Shown piece after piece: positions 21,170-32,349 of a stretch of DNA of 64,000 nucleotides. Numbering within the stretch: position 1 is the stretch's first letter; every line of letters begins with the position of its first letter. Below the pieces are notes generated by a model. The model did not search any database. It saw only the letters and a program-made list of their open reading frames with translations, and was not told the DNA's origin. The translations under genes and the position numbers were made by a program. This DNA is from Diphasiastrum complanatum (taxonomy: Eukaryota > Streptophyta > Lycopodiopsida > Lycopodiales > Lycopodiaceae), in assembly GCA_029204225.1 (NCBI GenBank), contig CM055101.1:59380094-59444093 (forward strand). The letters run 5' to 3'.

Positions 21170-22930
21170 CTCTTTCTTTAGAGGAGCTTCATGTGTTTCT
21201 CAAATCTTTGAGCAAAGATAAAACCCCTGGACCTGACGGGGTCACTCCGAATTCCTTCCTTGCTCACTGAAATATTGTTAGTCCTTCCTTACTACTTGCT
21301 ACTAACATTGTGATTAATACGGGTTCCCTCCCCTCCTTCTCTTCTAAGGGGTTGATCAAACTCATTCCTAAAACCGAGTCCCCCTCTATGATCACTGACT
21401 ACCATCCTCTTACTATGTTGATGAACACCTCATATAAGATTGTGGCGAAGGATATTGCCAAAAGGATAGCCCCCCTCTCCTTCCCTCTTGTATTTTCAAA
21501 TGCCAGGTGGATTTTATTAAAGGTAGATCCTTAGTTGATAACATTCTTAATGTTTGGTCTACGATTGATGTTGCTTTCTGGTTTAGTTATTCGACTTTAT
21601 TTCTTAAGCTTGCCTTTGATAAAGCTTTTGATTGTATTAGTTGGAAATACCTTATTGCATGTTGCTCTTCTTTTGGCCTCCCTGACTATCTCATGAAACT
21701 TATACGTGCCCTTTTCGCTTCTGCCTCCTCTTCCATTCTCTTTCAGGGTGTCCTTTCGTCGTCCTTCTCTATTTCTTGTGGCATTAGATAGGGCTGTCCA
21801 CTTTCCCCCTATCTTTTTGTTATTGCCACAGAGCTGCTTATTTTTCACCTTCTTAAGCTTAACTCCTCCCCTTCTTCCTGTCCTTTCATTTTTTGTGATG
21901 TTCCTCTTGGTCCCCAGTTATTTGTTGATGATCTAGATTGCATCATTGAACTTCATCGTCACTCTGCCTCTCTTCTTATGGCGAAACTACGTCCATTTTG
22001 TGACTTTTCCGAGTCTTTGATTAACTTCTAGAAATGAGACATCATTGTCCTTTCTCATGACTCTCCGCCTGCTTGGTGCATGGATCTTGGGCTTAATGTT
22101 CTACCTCACGGTACCATATTTCGCTACCTAGGTTTTCCTTTGGGTGTCTCTCTCTCTAATAGAGATCGTTTTAACTGGATCATTGAGAGAATTAAGAATG
22201 AAATTCTTCTTTCGAACTCTTCAATCCTTGCTTTTGTAGCTAGGCTCATTGTTCTCAAGCATATGATCTCCTCCTACTTCACCCACTTCCTTTCATTTGG
22301 TTCCTCCCTCCTTCCTACTCGCTTTCCATTGCTAAGTTATTCAGAAAATTCTTTTGGAATAATCATCTTAGTCTTCTAAACTGGGATATTTGCTCTGCTC
22401 CCAAGAAATTGGGAGGTTTTGGTCTCGTTGACCCCTCTACTACTCTCTCTCCCCTCTTCAGACGTATCCAAATTCTTCAGCTCTCTCTTCATGTCCGAGC
22501 CAACTATAAAGGTGACGTCTCGCATGCCTGCTCCAAATGCAAAACATTAGAAGAGGATGTCATTCACCTGTTCTTTTTTTGTTATGCTCCTCTCTAAAAA
22601 TTTGTTGCTGACCTTTTCATTGCTCGTTTTCATGTCAGATTTAGAAAATTCAGTCATACATACCTATTGCTAAATGATATCACTTTTTGAGGATGTTATG
22701 GTTGATTCTTATTAGCAGTGTATTAGAGGTATTACTTTTTGGAACATTTGGTTGGATAGGAATTGTAGGGAATTTGGGAACGGTGATTTTATCATCTCCC
22801 CCCTACTCCTATTCAACGAAGCTGATAGACTTATGCTTCTCTAATGTTTTTTTTCTTCTATGTACTTTTTGTAAAAATTTCCTAATCTATGGTCAACCAT
22901 TTCGAGAAAAAAAAAATGTTATAAAAATAA
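21170..22930 (+). mobile_element. LINE (L1-type) relic, 5'-truncated
   Basis: This has a non-LTR reverse transcriptase with a C-terminal zf-RVT-type cysteine motif, followed by an A-rich tail (gagaaaaaaaaaatg at about 22904). No ORF1 or endonuclease is visible. No clear target duplication was found. Confidence 0.85.
21181..22597 (+). pseudogene. LINE reverse transcriptase
   Basis: Motifs in order are KDKTPGPDGVTPNSF, KLIPKTESPSMITDYHPLTML, NTSYKIVAKDIAKRI and FIKGRSLVDNIL. They continue with LKLAFDKAFDCISWKYL, GCPLSPYLFVIATELL, the catalytic box degenerated to LFVDDLDC, and FRYLGFPLGV. The zf-RVT domain near the end has HACSKCKTLEEDVIHLFFFC. Stops at about 21270, 21532 and 21789 and frame changes show it is dead. 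Confidence 0.88.
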
Positions 22931-23318
22931 CAAAAGGGTCATTCCAATAATAATTTCTTAGAAAAGAAAAAGTTTTTTACAAACTCAGAGTGACATTAGC
23001 ATTTTGACATCAAGACCTTGTTTACTAAGGCACTAAAGAATATCGTTCTACTTTACACTTCATTATAAATTGTGCATTGCATGAAAAAATATTTGTTTAC
23101 TGCCTATACCATTACTGATTAAGTGTTCTTAAAATTACCATCATAAATAACCAATCACAAAAAATAATTGATAAAGAAAATCATTTACTTAAATATCGAA
23201 ATAACATTTAAGAAATATTAAATTTTTCATGATATAAAAATTCGATCAACAAATCATTTAATGCTCGACATTCAAATATTTTATAATCGAACATAAACAA
23301 CGTATTATTAATACCAAT
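22931..23318. other. AT-rich DNA, nothing recognised
   Basis: This is highly AT-rich sequence after the LINE tail, with no open frame of note and no repeat structure visible by eye. Confidence 0.5.
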
Positions 23319-23840
23319 TTGGCGAAAAAATTTCTATCATTTGGTTGCCTAACTTACGAGAACAATAAAGTAGAACATTATAAGGACAATTTCTTTTTCA
23401 AATACGTGAAGCACAACTTTAAAGTGGTTGCACAAGTTTCAATAGTGGGAAAGAAGCTATATGTGCTTGAAATACCCAAGATCAATCACAACACAAGAGT
23501 GTGTAAAGTCTATGTCATGCTTTTTGGTGTTACCCAGATCTGACGAAGCCTATGTGTTGTGGTGAAACAAATTTGACAATATTTTAACTCTAGCATGTAT
23601 CGTGCTAAAGATATTTTAAAGTTAAATCACAATGATTTGTAAGGACTTGCACAAACTCAACCCATTTTTGGTGCTACTTACTTTTCATTTTGTTTATTGA
23701 TGATTACTCTCTCAAGGTGTGGATGTATGTCTTGCAACACAAATTACCTTCGTTTTCTTATTTAATGGACTTCAAGAATCTAGTTAGTAATCAAACTAGC
23801 AAGCACAACACTATAGAGTTGTAGCAAATTGCACACAAAA
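23319..23840 (+). pseudogene. Very old copia integrase relic
   Basis: The segment 23640-23800, with frame corrections, matches the copia core around the second catalytic Asp. It shows a DDYSLKVWMYVLQHKLPS-like stretch followed by FKNLVSNQTSKH, resembling 'DDYSRKVWVYFLKHK...NQTGK'. Upstream, 23319-23543 resembles the strand-rich protease to pre-integrase region. Many stops are present. Confidence 0.6.
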
Positions 23841-25357
23841 GTGTGCATTTCAGGAACTTTTTCAAAAATCCATATCTCACTAACTATCACAAATGTCATC
23901 AGATCCTTTCACAAACATGTTCTTGATATATACATTATTTATTTAAAGTAGTGAGACATTGAAAAAAAATTTATTCAAGATATGGTGTGTCAATGATGTG
24001 GGGTTATTGGTCAAACTTTGGTAAAGCTCAAATGTGAGGATGTCACACCATGTCTTTCACTACAATTTTTATGATATTCTAAAAATTCTTGCATGGCCAT
24101 AGCAATGTGTCCATCAGAAAAAAGTTCTTTTTTATTGAAGTAGATATGGACATTGAAAGTCTCCCATGTCAAGTGTTGAAATATATTTTGTGAATTAGTA
24201 TAGTTGGAAACATCACTTATAATTGATACATGCAACAATCTAGTACATTTAAGTCTATGAATAAATAACAAAACAAAAATACATTATAGTGTTACCACAT
24301 AAGCAATTACACAAACATGGTATCATAAGATGTCATGTTTGTTGCTCTCTATTACTCATAAAAATACTTCAACATATTAAAATAAAGGTGAAATTCCACA
24401 AGGAAATGGTCTAGTAAGAGAGCTTTATCTCAATCACATGAAAAATCAACACATTTATCTTGTATAGTTGCGGACATATGGAGAAGTAAATCTCAAGGTA
24501 TAAAAAAGCCAAGAAATAAAGAAACACAATGTTGAAATAGATAAGTAATTTCAATAGAAGAAGAAGAAAAAGGACATCGACAAGCCATTTTATCAAAAAT
24601 GACGAGGCCTGGGACCCTTTGACTTCACAATGTACTCGTGAATGAGTTTATGACACCATTCTAAAGACGTCAGAAAATAGAAAGAAGTGACAAAATTAGA
24701 GTGAAAATTTGCTCATGGATGTGCATGGAATGTTTTAAGTGTGATTAATTACGTCAAAACAATATTGTGTTCATGATATTTTGTTTTTATCACAAATACC
24801 AAAAAAATCTTTAATTTGCCTGAAAAAACTTATTATTGTGTTGCAATACAAGTCATACAATATTATTCGGCCACATGGGCATCACTATCATATTCACAAA
24901 CTTGACAACAAGTGACATTAGGGCTCTTTTTGGACTCAAAAAGGGCCTTTTCACTAATCATAATTAGTGTTAACGATGACATGTGTATCAAAAAGAGTGT
25001 GACAATTGAGATGGAATGAGCCATATGGCATGGCACATCCAATGGTGTAGATTGGATCTCTAAATTCTAACTCACCCACTAACCCTTCTCTAACTCTACT
25101 TCATCAACCCATATTAATGATAATGTGCCCCAACATTTTTGTGTCCCTTTGATGAACATATTTTTTTCTATTTCTGATTCTTCTTTTACACTATCTTTTG
25201 CGTCATTCATGACTAGGGGCTCATTCAACAACCGATTTTCTTGAAAACACATTGGACAGTTCGTATATTAGTCAAAAATGAATCAGTACATGGTGAAATT
25301 TTAGTGAAACGATGCCGACTATTTCAACTTGTGTAACTAGCTAATTCTAAGGCCATA
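23841..25357. other. AT-rich intergenic DNA
   Basis: No protein-like frame, LTR or tandem repeat could be supported. Short minus-strand frames at about 24011-24596 are low in information and look like chance. Confidence 0.5.
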
Positions 25358-25674
25358 AAATATTCTATGGACCATTTCTAAGGCCGCAAATTTTTCTCTA
25401 GCCACATTTTGGGTGGGCTGGGGCCCATATCTATGGACAATTTTATGTCGAGTTTTACAAATTTGCAATATTTGCCCTCAATATTTATAGCCCAATTTTT
25501 CATGCGAAAATTTTGGCTAACACTTAATCTATTAAACAAATATTTAATATTCAACACTACATCACGAAATATCGACACATAAATATGAGTGTGGTTTAAA
25601 CACACGCTTGGTATCCATTATATTGTCACGACATAGAGGTGGCCAAAAACATCAAAATTAGGGTCACAAGACTC
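25358..25674 (-). repeat. 317-bp dispersed repeat R1, copy 2
   Basis: This is the inverted counterpart of 16876-17192. The match begins and ends at equivalent bases and both copies are 317 bp, with scattered substitutions. Outside the match the flanks are unrelated, as expected for an independently inserted element. Confidence 0.88.
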
Positions 25675-25909
25675 ATTTATCCGACCAACAAAGTGGAATG
25701 TTAACTACCTTTTTCCATGAAAATTCCTTAACAAATTAATGTCACAATTGTCATGTTCTAGATTACGATCATGGTGCAAGTACAAAGTCACAATTGTCAT
25801 GTTCTAGATTATGGGTCTTGGTTTTCAAGGGGAGCCTTTAAAAAATTTGAGAAGAAAGAAACTTTGGATACCAAGCTTGCCAAATGAGCCAACCCCATTG
25901 GGTTTATTT

Positions 25910-26111
25910 CAGTGTTCGGGAAAGTCAACATAGTTCAAGAATGGAACCAACATCTTTTCCCAAAAATCGGCATGGCAAAAATTGTACATAATTTTTTTTG
26001 TCATAAATCTTGAGTTTTATAAACAAAAATCGGCAAGTAAAAGCATGTCACTCAATAAAGGCCGAAGAACTTTTTTACATATCGAGGGAAACCAAGGTTT
26101 CCCGAACACTG
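25910..26111. mobile_element. 202-bp MITE with 14-bp perfect terminal inverted repeats (hAT-like)
   Basis: CAGTGTTCGGGAAA at 25910-25923 is the exact reverse complement of TTTCCCGAACACTG at 26098-26111. The flanks share GGTTTA (left GGTTTATT, with one extra t before the repeat, and right GGTTTACG), resembling an eroded 8-bp duplication. CAGTG ends with 8-bp duplications are typical of hAT elements. The interior is non-coding. It lies 50 bp downstream of the SAR1 stop codon. Confidence 0.8.
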
Positions 26112-26159
26112 GGTTTACGTTCTAGATTATGATCATGGTTCAAGTTACAAAGCTTTGTA

Positions 26160-27334
26160 CTATTTAATGTATTGAGACAACCAACGGAATCCCTCACCAT
26201 ATCCCATTCGCTTCACAATGCTACACATAAATACCTCAATGGGACGTATATCAATATTATGGAAGGGAATACCGACTCCATGGCCAGTTGTCAGGCTAGT
26301 TAAACCAAGGTGGGACTTCAATTCATGCTCTGAAGCCGCTGTTGGAATGTCAATTTTGTTGCCAAGAATCAGGAAAGGAACTTTCTCAATGAAACCATCT
26401 GACAAAAGAGCATTTAATTGCTGATATGATTCAGCAAACCTTTCATGGTCCGCGGCATCCACCATGTAAACTATGCCGTCAACCTACATGTGCAAAATGC
26501 AAGCGTAATTAGGTAGAAAAAAAGCTTCATGCAAAGTAGGTTCCCCCACAGTCCACTCTATTTGATCTTGTATTTAACTCCCTGTTTATGTCTTTGATCA
26601 ATAACTACGATAATGAACTTGTAATTGATAGAGTAGTGAGGATGCAAATTCTGAGCAGATTAGGATACGAAGAGTTGACACATGGAAAGAGATGGTCATG
26701 GCCACATAAGACAGCGCCGAGGATGGAAGATCTGACTGCGGGACTAATGGGCAAAATTGGTATACGCACTCGGAGGAGTTAAAGCATGACACAAGCAAAT
26801 CACAAAAAGGTAAATTAGCAACTACAAATCCAACCGAGGTAAGATATGTTTCTTGGATATTGACAGCATGCAGCTACCTTCGGGTAGTAGTCTCTCCAAA
26901 CTCGGCGAGCCATGGGATGGCCGCCAAGATCAAATGCTTTGAACTTTATTTTACCGATAATTAATTCCTCCGAAGTTGGAAGTTGAGTAGGTAGGTGAAC
27001 CGCCAATGTCTGCAGTTTGCCACAGAAATCAATGAGCTTCGTAAAAAGTATCACTTATAAACGATTTAGACATAAAGTTTCAGAGTCAAGTAGAACTGTA
27101 TTACAATTATATTTCACAAGCAGCACGAGGACACCTACAACTTTTGGCTGATATGAAATCGACAGAGACGGGATCTAAAGCTATCAGATGTGAAATTACC
27201 TCGTCTTTGAGCATGTGCATCAAAGTTGTTTTTCCTGAGTTATCCAGTCCAAGGAATAGAATTTTAGCCTCTTTTCTCCACAGTCCAAGTGCAGAGAGCA
27301 AGTCGGATAACCAATCAAACAGCAAGCTGAACAT
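26160..27334 (-). CDS. SAR1: SAR1-type small GTPase (three exons, 196 aa)
   Basis: SAR1 recruits the COPII coat to the endoplasmic reticulum when bound to GTP. Exons on the minus strand are 27334-27200 (45 codons), 27009-26878 (44 codons) and 26483-26160 (107 codons plus TAG). All introns start GT and end AG, and every junction falls between codons. The 196-aa product matches the usual ~193. It opens with the hydrophobic [19 protein letters not shown] helix that inserts in the membrane. It has the P-loop GLDNSGKT (residues 29-36, with Ser where SAR1 usually has Ala), PTSEEL switch region, DLGGH (72-76), NKID (131-134) and the WLSQYIK end. The segment [14 protein letters not shown] near residue 160 differs from typical plant SAR1. 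No stop or frameshift is seen, so it is probably functional. Confidence 0.93.
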
Positions 27335-27460
27335 TTTGTCTTTATGCCTTTTTCTCGCTCCTCTAGTCTCAAAATGTGTTTCTCTCTTTTTTCTTTTGTC
27401 TCTCTCTCTCTCTCGCTCTCGATTCCAAGCTGCACAGTGAATCACACACAATATATACGG
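27335..27460 (-). promoter_or_regulatory. GA-rich 5' leader of the SAR1 gene
   Basis: Upstream of the ATG on the coding strand is a purine-rich stretch with GAGA runs (27396-27418 on the opposite strand as tctctctctctctcgctc). GA-rich leaders are common in plant housekeeping genes. No TATA box is clear. Confidence 0.4.
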
Positions 27461-28400
27461 AGGAAAATCTTCAATTATTTTGATAAAAAATCTGAGCAGT
27501 CCTTAAAGTCTCGTGGAGACCGCTGGAATTAAACTAGGAATGTGAATACGAAAGGAGCTTTCAAAATCAAATCTACACTAGCTACTCTTTGTACGATGCC
27601 TTAACATAAGTTAGACGTACTCCTACTAATTAAGGAAAGTAAAGAAAATAATATGCTTTTTAAAGAGATCTTCGTCACACCGATTCATGTTATGGAATCG
27701 ATAGTTGTTCGGGGATAATTACAGAATCAAATTCCATTGCATCGCAAGTATTTTACCGAACGGCATGGAATCGAGATCAGGAGTACGAGCCTCGAGGGTT
27801 GAAAATAAAGTTTAAACAAAATAGAAAAATCTGTCATATCCATAAAGTAATACACACACCGATGATCTGACAATGTAATACACATACCTATGATCGTCAG
27901 AAATACTCTCTGCTTCTGATCATGATTGTCCAGCAACAGCCAAAGTAGTATGTTTCGCTCTTGAGTCTTAAGGAAGAGCAGACTATCATAATTAGTGCAC
28001 ACTTTGGAAGATCGTGACAAGTAATTACATTGAGAGAAAGCTGGGAAGGACAACTGCGAGCTATGAAGAGTTTCGTGCATGGATCGTATGTGAAATGTAT
28101 GATTCGATCTATCGATATAATAGGTCGTGGATGGAAGGAAGGAACGAAGGAGACGAGCTATCTTGTTTGCGTCAGAAAGAGGATGTGGACCGTGGATGTA
28201 AGTTTGTGTGGTTCAGATTCGTCTTTCATATCAACTACGTCATGAAGCAAATGAGAGCGGCAGATTTTGTATCCAACGGCCTTACTTGGCTCTTTGATTC
28301 TATTTCTTAAAATCATTTTTGACATTTTAATGAAGAAATGGTGGAGCCTCACAAAATTGTTTTGTGAATGTGCTGGGCCAAATTTTTACTGTGGCGATTT
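27461..28400. other. SAR1 upstream flank, no gene recognised
   Basis: Several frames of 60-117 codons exist on both strands, but none has a recognisable motif or supporting splice structure. The stretch probably includes the SAR1 promoter. I see no transposon signature. Confidence 0.45.
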
Positions 28401-28407
28401 TTTTAGC

Positions 28408-28485
28408 ATGCACCTTTCAGATGCCCAAAGGTGCACGTAAAAGTTTTTCCTGTTTTTGCACACCTTCCACTCGAAAGGTGCATGT
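28408..28485. repeat. 12-bp inverted repeat with internal copies (catgcacctttc)
   Basis: catgcacctttc at 28408-28419 is repeated as the exact reverse complement at 28474-28485. A third related copy, caaaggtgcacg, lies between them. It can form a hairpin. Confidence 0.7.
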
Positions 28486-28716
28486 GAGAAAACAAAAAAA
28501 TCTCCAAGCTGTAGCTGCACGCACTTATGGTATACCAGCAAAGAAAAGCATTTTTTTTGAACCAAAGATTCTGGGTCCGACGTATGGGGACCATACTACC
28601 CAGTGGTAGTTGCCAAATCTTAGCCGATATTTTCGCAAAGAGAAACGGACTAATGTTGAGGTTTATTTTTGCAAAACTATAAAAGCCGGCATGTAAAACC
28701 CGGCTATTAGCAAAAA

Positions 28717-28808
28717 TCAGCATAAAGTTACCTATAGAATTGGGTTTCAGCCCGCCCTAGCTAGAGAAAATTTTGCAGCCTTAGAAATGGCCGATAGAAA
28801 TATTTTGC
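28717..28808 (+). repeat. Repeat R1, diverged partial copy 3
   Basis: It matches the right-hand third of R1: 'cagcataaagtt.cctatag', 'gggtttcagcccgcccta', 'ctagagaaaattttgcagccttagaaatgg' and 'gatagaaatattt'. It is shorter and more diverged than the two 317-bp copies. Confidence 0.7.
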
Positions 28809-29839
28809 GATTTAAAGTAATTATTATGTATTGTGTCACTTTTACTAATATATGATTACTCAATGAATTTTTCAGAGAAACTGTTTTGTCGTGAGAGCCC
28901 TATTCATGAATGCCGCAAAAGACAGTTTCAGGGAAAGAGCCGCCAAAGGAAAATTTTATCATGCAAAAACAAGACCGTGAATTGTGGGCAGTATCGAAAA
29001 ATCGTAAAAACCCTAACGACAAAAATTGGGCAAGTTCTGAAAAATGAGCAAAAATTGTGAACTAGGTCGATAACCTCGTAGAGCAAAAAACCAATGAACG
29101 GGCCAATACACGACGCTATCAGAAAAAAAATTAAGGGGAAACCAAATGAAGTATCAAGAAAAATGAATGCCACCTACAACAACAAAAATAGGGGTTGAGA
29201 AAGGGCCTCAACCAAATTTGGATAATAAATGAGAAGAGACCTGGAGGCTAGAAAATTTGAAGGATACACCCAAGGAGTGGGTGGTCTGACTAGTGGTGTT
29301 ATAGTTTCACAAATTGCTTGTTTACCAGTGAAGGATAGTATTTGTATTGCATAGTGTTGGATTTATCTCCTCTACTCTCCTATATCCCATGTTAATCTAG
29401 TTCCATTCCATCGCTACAATTTTACATGCATTGTCGCACAGTCTGCAAAAATACTCTTTTACTAAAGATAGGCAAGAGAATGGCACCCGACTTATCGGGG
29501 AAGCCCGACTTGGCCGACTTCTCGAGGAGTCCACGAACTTGTCGACTTTACCGACATATCAGGGAAACCCGACTTGTCCGACATATCGACTTATTGACTA
29601 CCCCAACTTAATTGGCCACGACAGTCGAAGCCTTCTCACACCCAGTTCTTGCACTGTTGTGCAACGACTTGGACAATGATAGCAGCACCCGCGATCTCCT
29701 CCAGACGGCACAACGACTCCACGCATTGTTGATTTAGCAAAAGTAGAGTAATGATAGGACAAAAGAAAAAGTTATTTTCCTAGGATATTAGTTCGCAAGA
29801 CAGAAGTTATATAGATCGAAAGTAACCGCAAAGGTAACG
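28809..29839. other. No gene; short 'cccgactt' repeats at 29487-29590
   Basis: There is no protein-like frame. Between 29487 and 29590 the motif cccgactt and the related ccgacatatc recur several times, a degraded minisatellite. Confidence 0.45.
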
Positions 29840-30210
29840 TATGCGACCTTATTGCAGTCTAAAACGGCCTTATACGGTTTATTACGGCCTGATTGCGGCC
29901 TTATGTGGTTTTATGTTGTTAGTTTGCAAGAGCAAGGCCATGTTCAAGTTAGAAGTCAAAAGGACCAAAGACAATCGCAAAGGTAATAGGGGCGGCCTTA
30001 GTGCGGTCTTATGCAACCATGTTGCAGCTTTATTACAGCCTTAGTGCGGTCTTATGCGGTCATGTTGCGGAGAAGGAAACGACCGAAGGCAACAATAGCG
30101 GTCTGGATGCAGAAGATGGACCGAAAGGCAATGATTACGGTCTACATGCGAAAGCGGTGAATTATCAACCGAAAGGCAACGATAGCGGCCTTGTAGAGTT
30201 TGATTGCGGT
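29840..30210. repeat. Degenerate 'gcggtctta / gcggcctta' repeat tract
   Basis: Variants of gcggcctta, gcggtctta, acggcctta and gcggtttt occur about every 12-25 bases, for example near 29850-29920, 29991-30060 and 30150-30220. Composition and core (tgcggtc) resemble the stronger minisatellite at 57435-58046. Open frames here are a by-product. Confidence 0.6.
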
Positions 30211-31149
30211 CTCGAAACGGTAGCGGTTGAACCGTCTGAGAGAACCACGTATAAAAGGGTGGCGGTCCCTTGGGGAGTTGTGCGAAGGCTATTACTAAAG
30301 ATGGAGGATGGTATAAACAGGAAAGCGGTAGGTGAAGAGAACACTCTTGATTTTGGACATTGGTGAGCGGAAGTGTGATCAAGCGTCAGTAAGGGTGAGA
30401 GCCGAGCACAATTCGATCAGTATCTGAGGGTTCATGTCAGGTTGCAGGATGCAAGAAGTGTTGCCTTGCTTAAGACCTTTTGAGAGAGGGAGTTGGCACC
30501 CTGCGTGTGTAAGTCCAACCCGATGATCACATAGTTATTTGATTGATTAGTTAAAAGTCAATAAAAGGACTTTAGGCATTTTTGCGGGACTTTTAATGTC
30601 ACAGGGCCTAATTGTCAAGTTAGTGAATAAAGTTGGATTTCTCTCCAATTTTGATCCCACACTTTTTTAAATTTGAATAAAAAGAGAGGCAAGACTGGAC
30701 CAATAGGATTCAGAGGCCAGGGTCCTCCTCTCTACTATAAGAAGGGACCAACTCGAGTTGCTCCTCATGTTCATTTCCTCATTTCAATAAAGCATATTGG
30801 TTCTCTTCAGAAATGGATTGATGAATGTCCTTGCTCTTCTTCTTTCCTTCTCCATCTCTCATGCTTTCTTTGGATTTTGCTAATTATTGGATCTGAATGT
30901 TATTGGGATTGAGTGTTATTATATTTTTTTATGAGAGAGAAAGAGTAAGCTATCTTTGTTGTGGATCATAGTGTCAATGGATCTTAGTGTTAATGAATAG
31001 GGTTAATGGATGTAGAGTTAGATTTAGATCTTCCATTCATGCTGAAATCTGAACTAAACTATCGCTCTCATGGGAACGAACCTACGCGTGACAACTAACT
31101 CCGTCTCTATGATGCTAGATTGACTAGATCTTGGATTCAGGTTAGGCAA
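30211..31149. other. No gene recognised
   Basis: The stretch is mixed-composition sequence with a CT-rich segment at 30820-30860. I could not support a promoter, LTR or coding frame. Confidence 0.4.
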
Positions 31150-31635
31150 GGAAAGAAACCCACTACATTGAAGAAGCACCTTTGGTTCAACACCTTATTC
31201 AATTCATTGATGTTTTGGAGTCAAGTCAAGTGGAGGAGCAAGCTCAAGACCCGAGGACTCCAAGAAGAACCTTGAGTATCAAGATGGAGCCATCTAGGCT
31301 CAATCATATGGATTAAGCAAGGCAAGTTGTCATTGGCAACATTATGTATGCACTTAATAGTTTTATTGATGTATCTTCAAGTGCACAAAATGCCTTGGAA
31401 TCCATGGCTTGGCATGATGTATAGTTTTTGAAGTGTGCTACATGTATATAGACACATTTGTGGAACATCTTGTAAGGGATCCTTTAAGAGGTGGTGAAAG
31501 ATCCTTCATGGACATCATTCTCTATTGGAGTCTCAAAAGTTCCTTGTTTGTAGCTGGATTTTTTAGACACTTCTAAAAGCATTAATTCATCTAACAAGAA
31601 AGTTGTAGATAGATCAAGCTAAATTTGAGGAGGAG
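31150..31635 (+). pseudogene. Degraded copia-like 3' internal remnant before LTR L3
   Basis: A short stretch near 31230-31310 reads like the copia integrase-RT linker (PRTPRRT ... MEPSRLNHM). No RT or RNase H follows. A purine-rich tract (aaatttgaggaggag) ends at 31635, directly against the LTR. This looks like a non-autonomous or heavily deleted member of family L3. Confidence 0.5.
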
Positions 31636-32335
31636 TGTGAAGAATTGCCAAAAATTGACAAATCTAGCTTGATCAAAAACCATGAAGAATAGTGTAAATT
31701 TTGTACGTAATTGGGTTCCAAACATGTATGGCCAAAATGCCACGTGGCAACCCACTCCTAATGTAGTTAGGTCAAGTCAAGAGAGTTGGTCATGTCTATT
31801 TGGTGGTCATCCCTACTTTATAGGACCTACACCTAAGTTTAAGGTGAAAATTTGACCAACTAGCTACCTACCAAGCATAACTCTAGGATCTAGGCTAGGG
31901 TTTCATTTTAGGGCAAGAAGGGTGAGTTAACTTCCTTATTACATGCTGGAAATCCACCTAACTTCAAGAAGGAAGTCGAATTTGCTATGTATTCCAAGAT
32001 CTCATAGTGAGAAGATAGAATATTTTTGGAGCTCATTGGCAATCTCAAGCTAGTTTACTATGTACATTGAGTTTTTGTGATCCAAATGAAACCATATCAA
32101 ATTCTACTTGTTTCTCAGGTTGAAGGCCGTACTACAGCCTGTAGTACACATGTGTGGGCTCGGATTTCAATGTTTATCAATGCTTTTGATTGTTAATGCT
32201 TGTTGTTTGTCAAATTGCCAATCTAGATCAAGTTTTTTGTGACTAATTTTTTTATAGATTGCTAAGCAAGGATCCAATCACTCTTGTGGATCTTTTGTAG
32301 ATCCATTTATGGTCCTAAAGTACAGTACTTTCACA
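31636..32335 (+). repeat. LTR of family L3 (700 bp)
   Basis: It starts TGTGAAGAATTG after a polypurine tract and ends TACTTTCACA, with TGTGAA/TTCACA inverted ends. It is homologous to the solo LTR at 474-1163. It most likely is the 3' LTR of the remnant upstream. A primer binding site of a second copia element lies 14 bp downstream, so a role as that element's 5' LTR is possible but the spacing is unusual. Confidence 0.85.
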
Positions 32336-32349
32336 CCACCCTCAACAAG

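Noticed and set aside
28014-28310. 98-codon plus-strand frame upstream of SAR1
   Set aside because: No recognisable motif, no splice support and ordinary composition. The length is within chance expectation for this AT content.
29430-29680. Possible CRISPR-like spaced repeats (cccgactt)
   Set aside because: Units are too short and irregular, spacers are not unique, and the setting is a eukaryotic nuclear genome.
32336-32349. Calling 31636-32335 the 5' LTR of the downstream copia
   Set aside because: The primer binding site is 14 bp away from the LTR end, whereas copia sites normally touch the LTR. The polypurine tract before 31636 fits a 3' LTR better.
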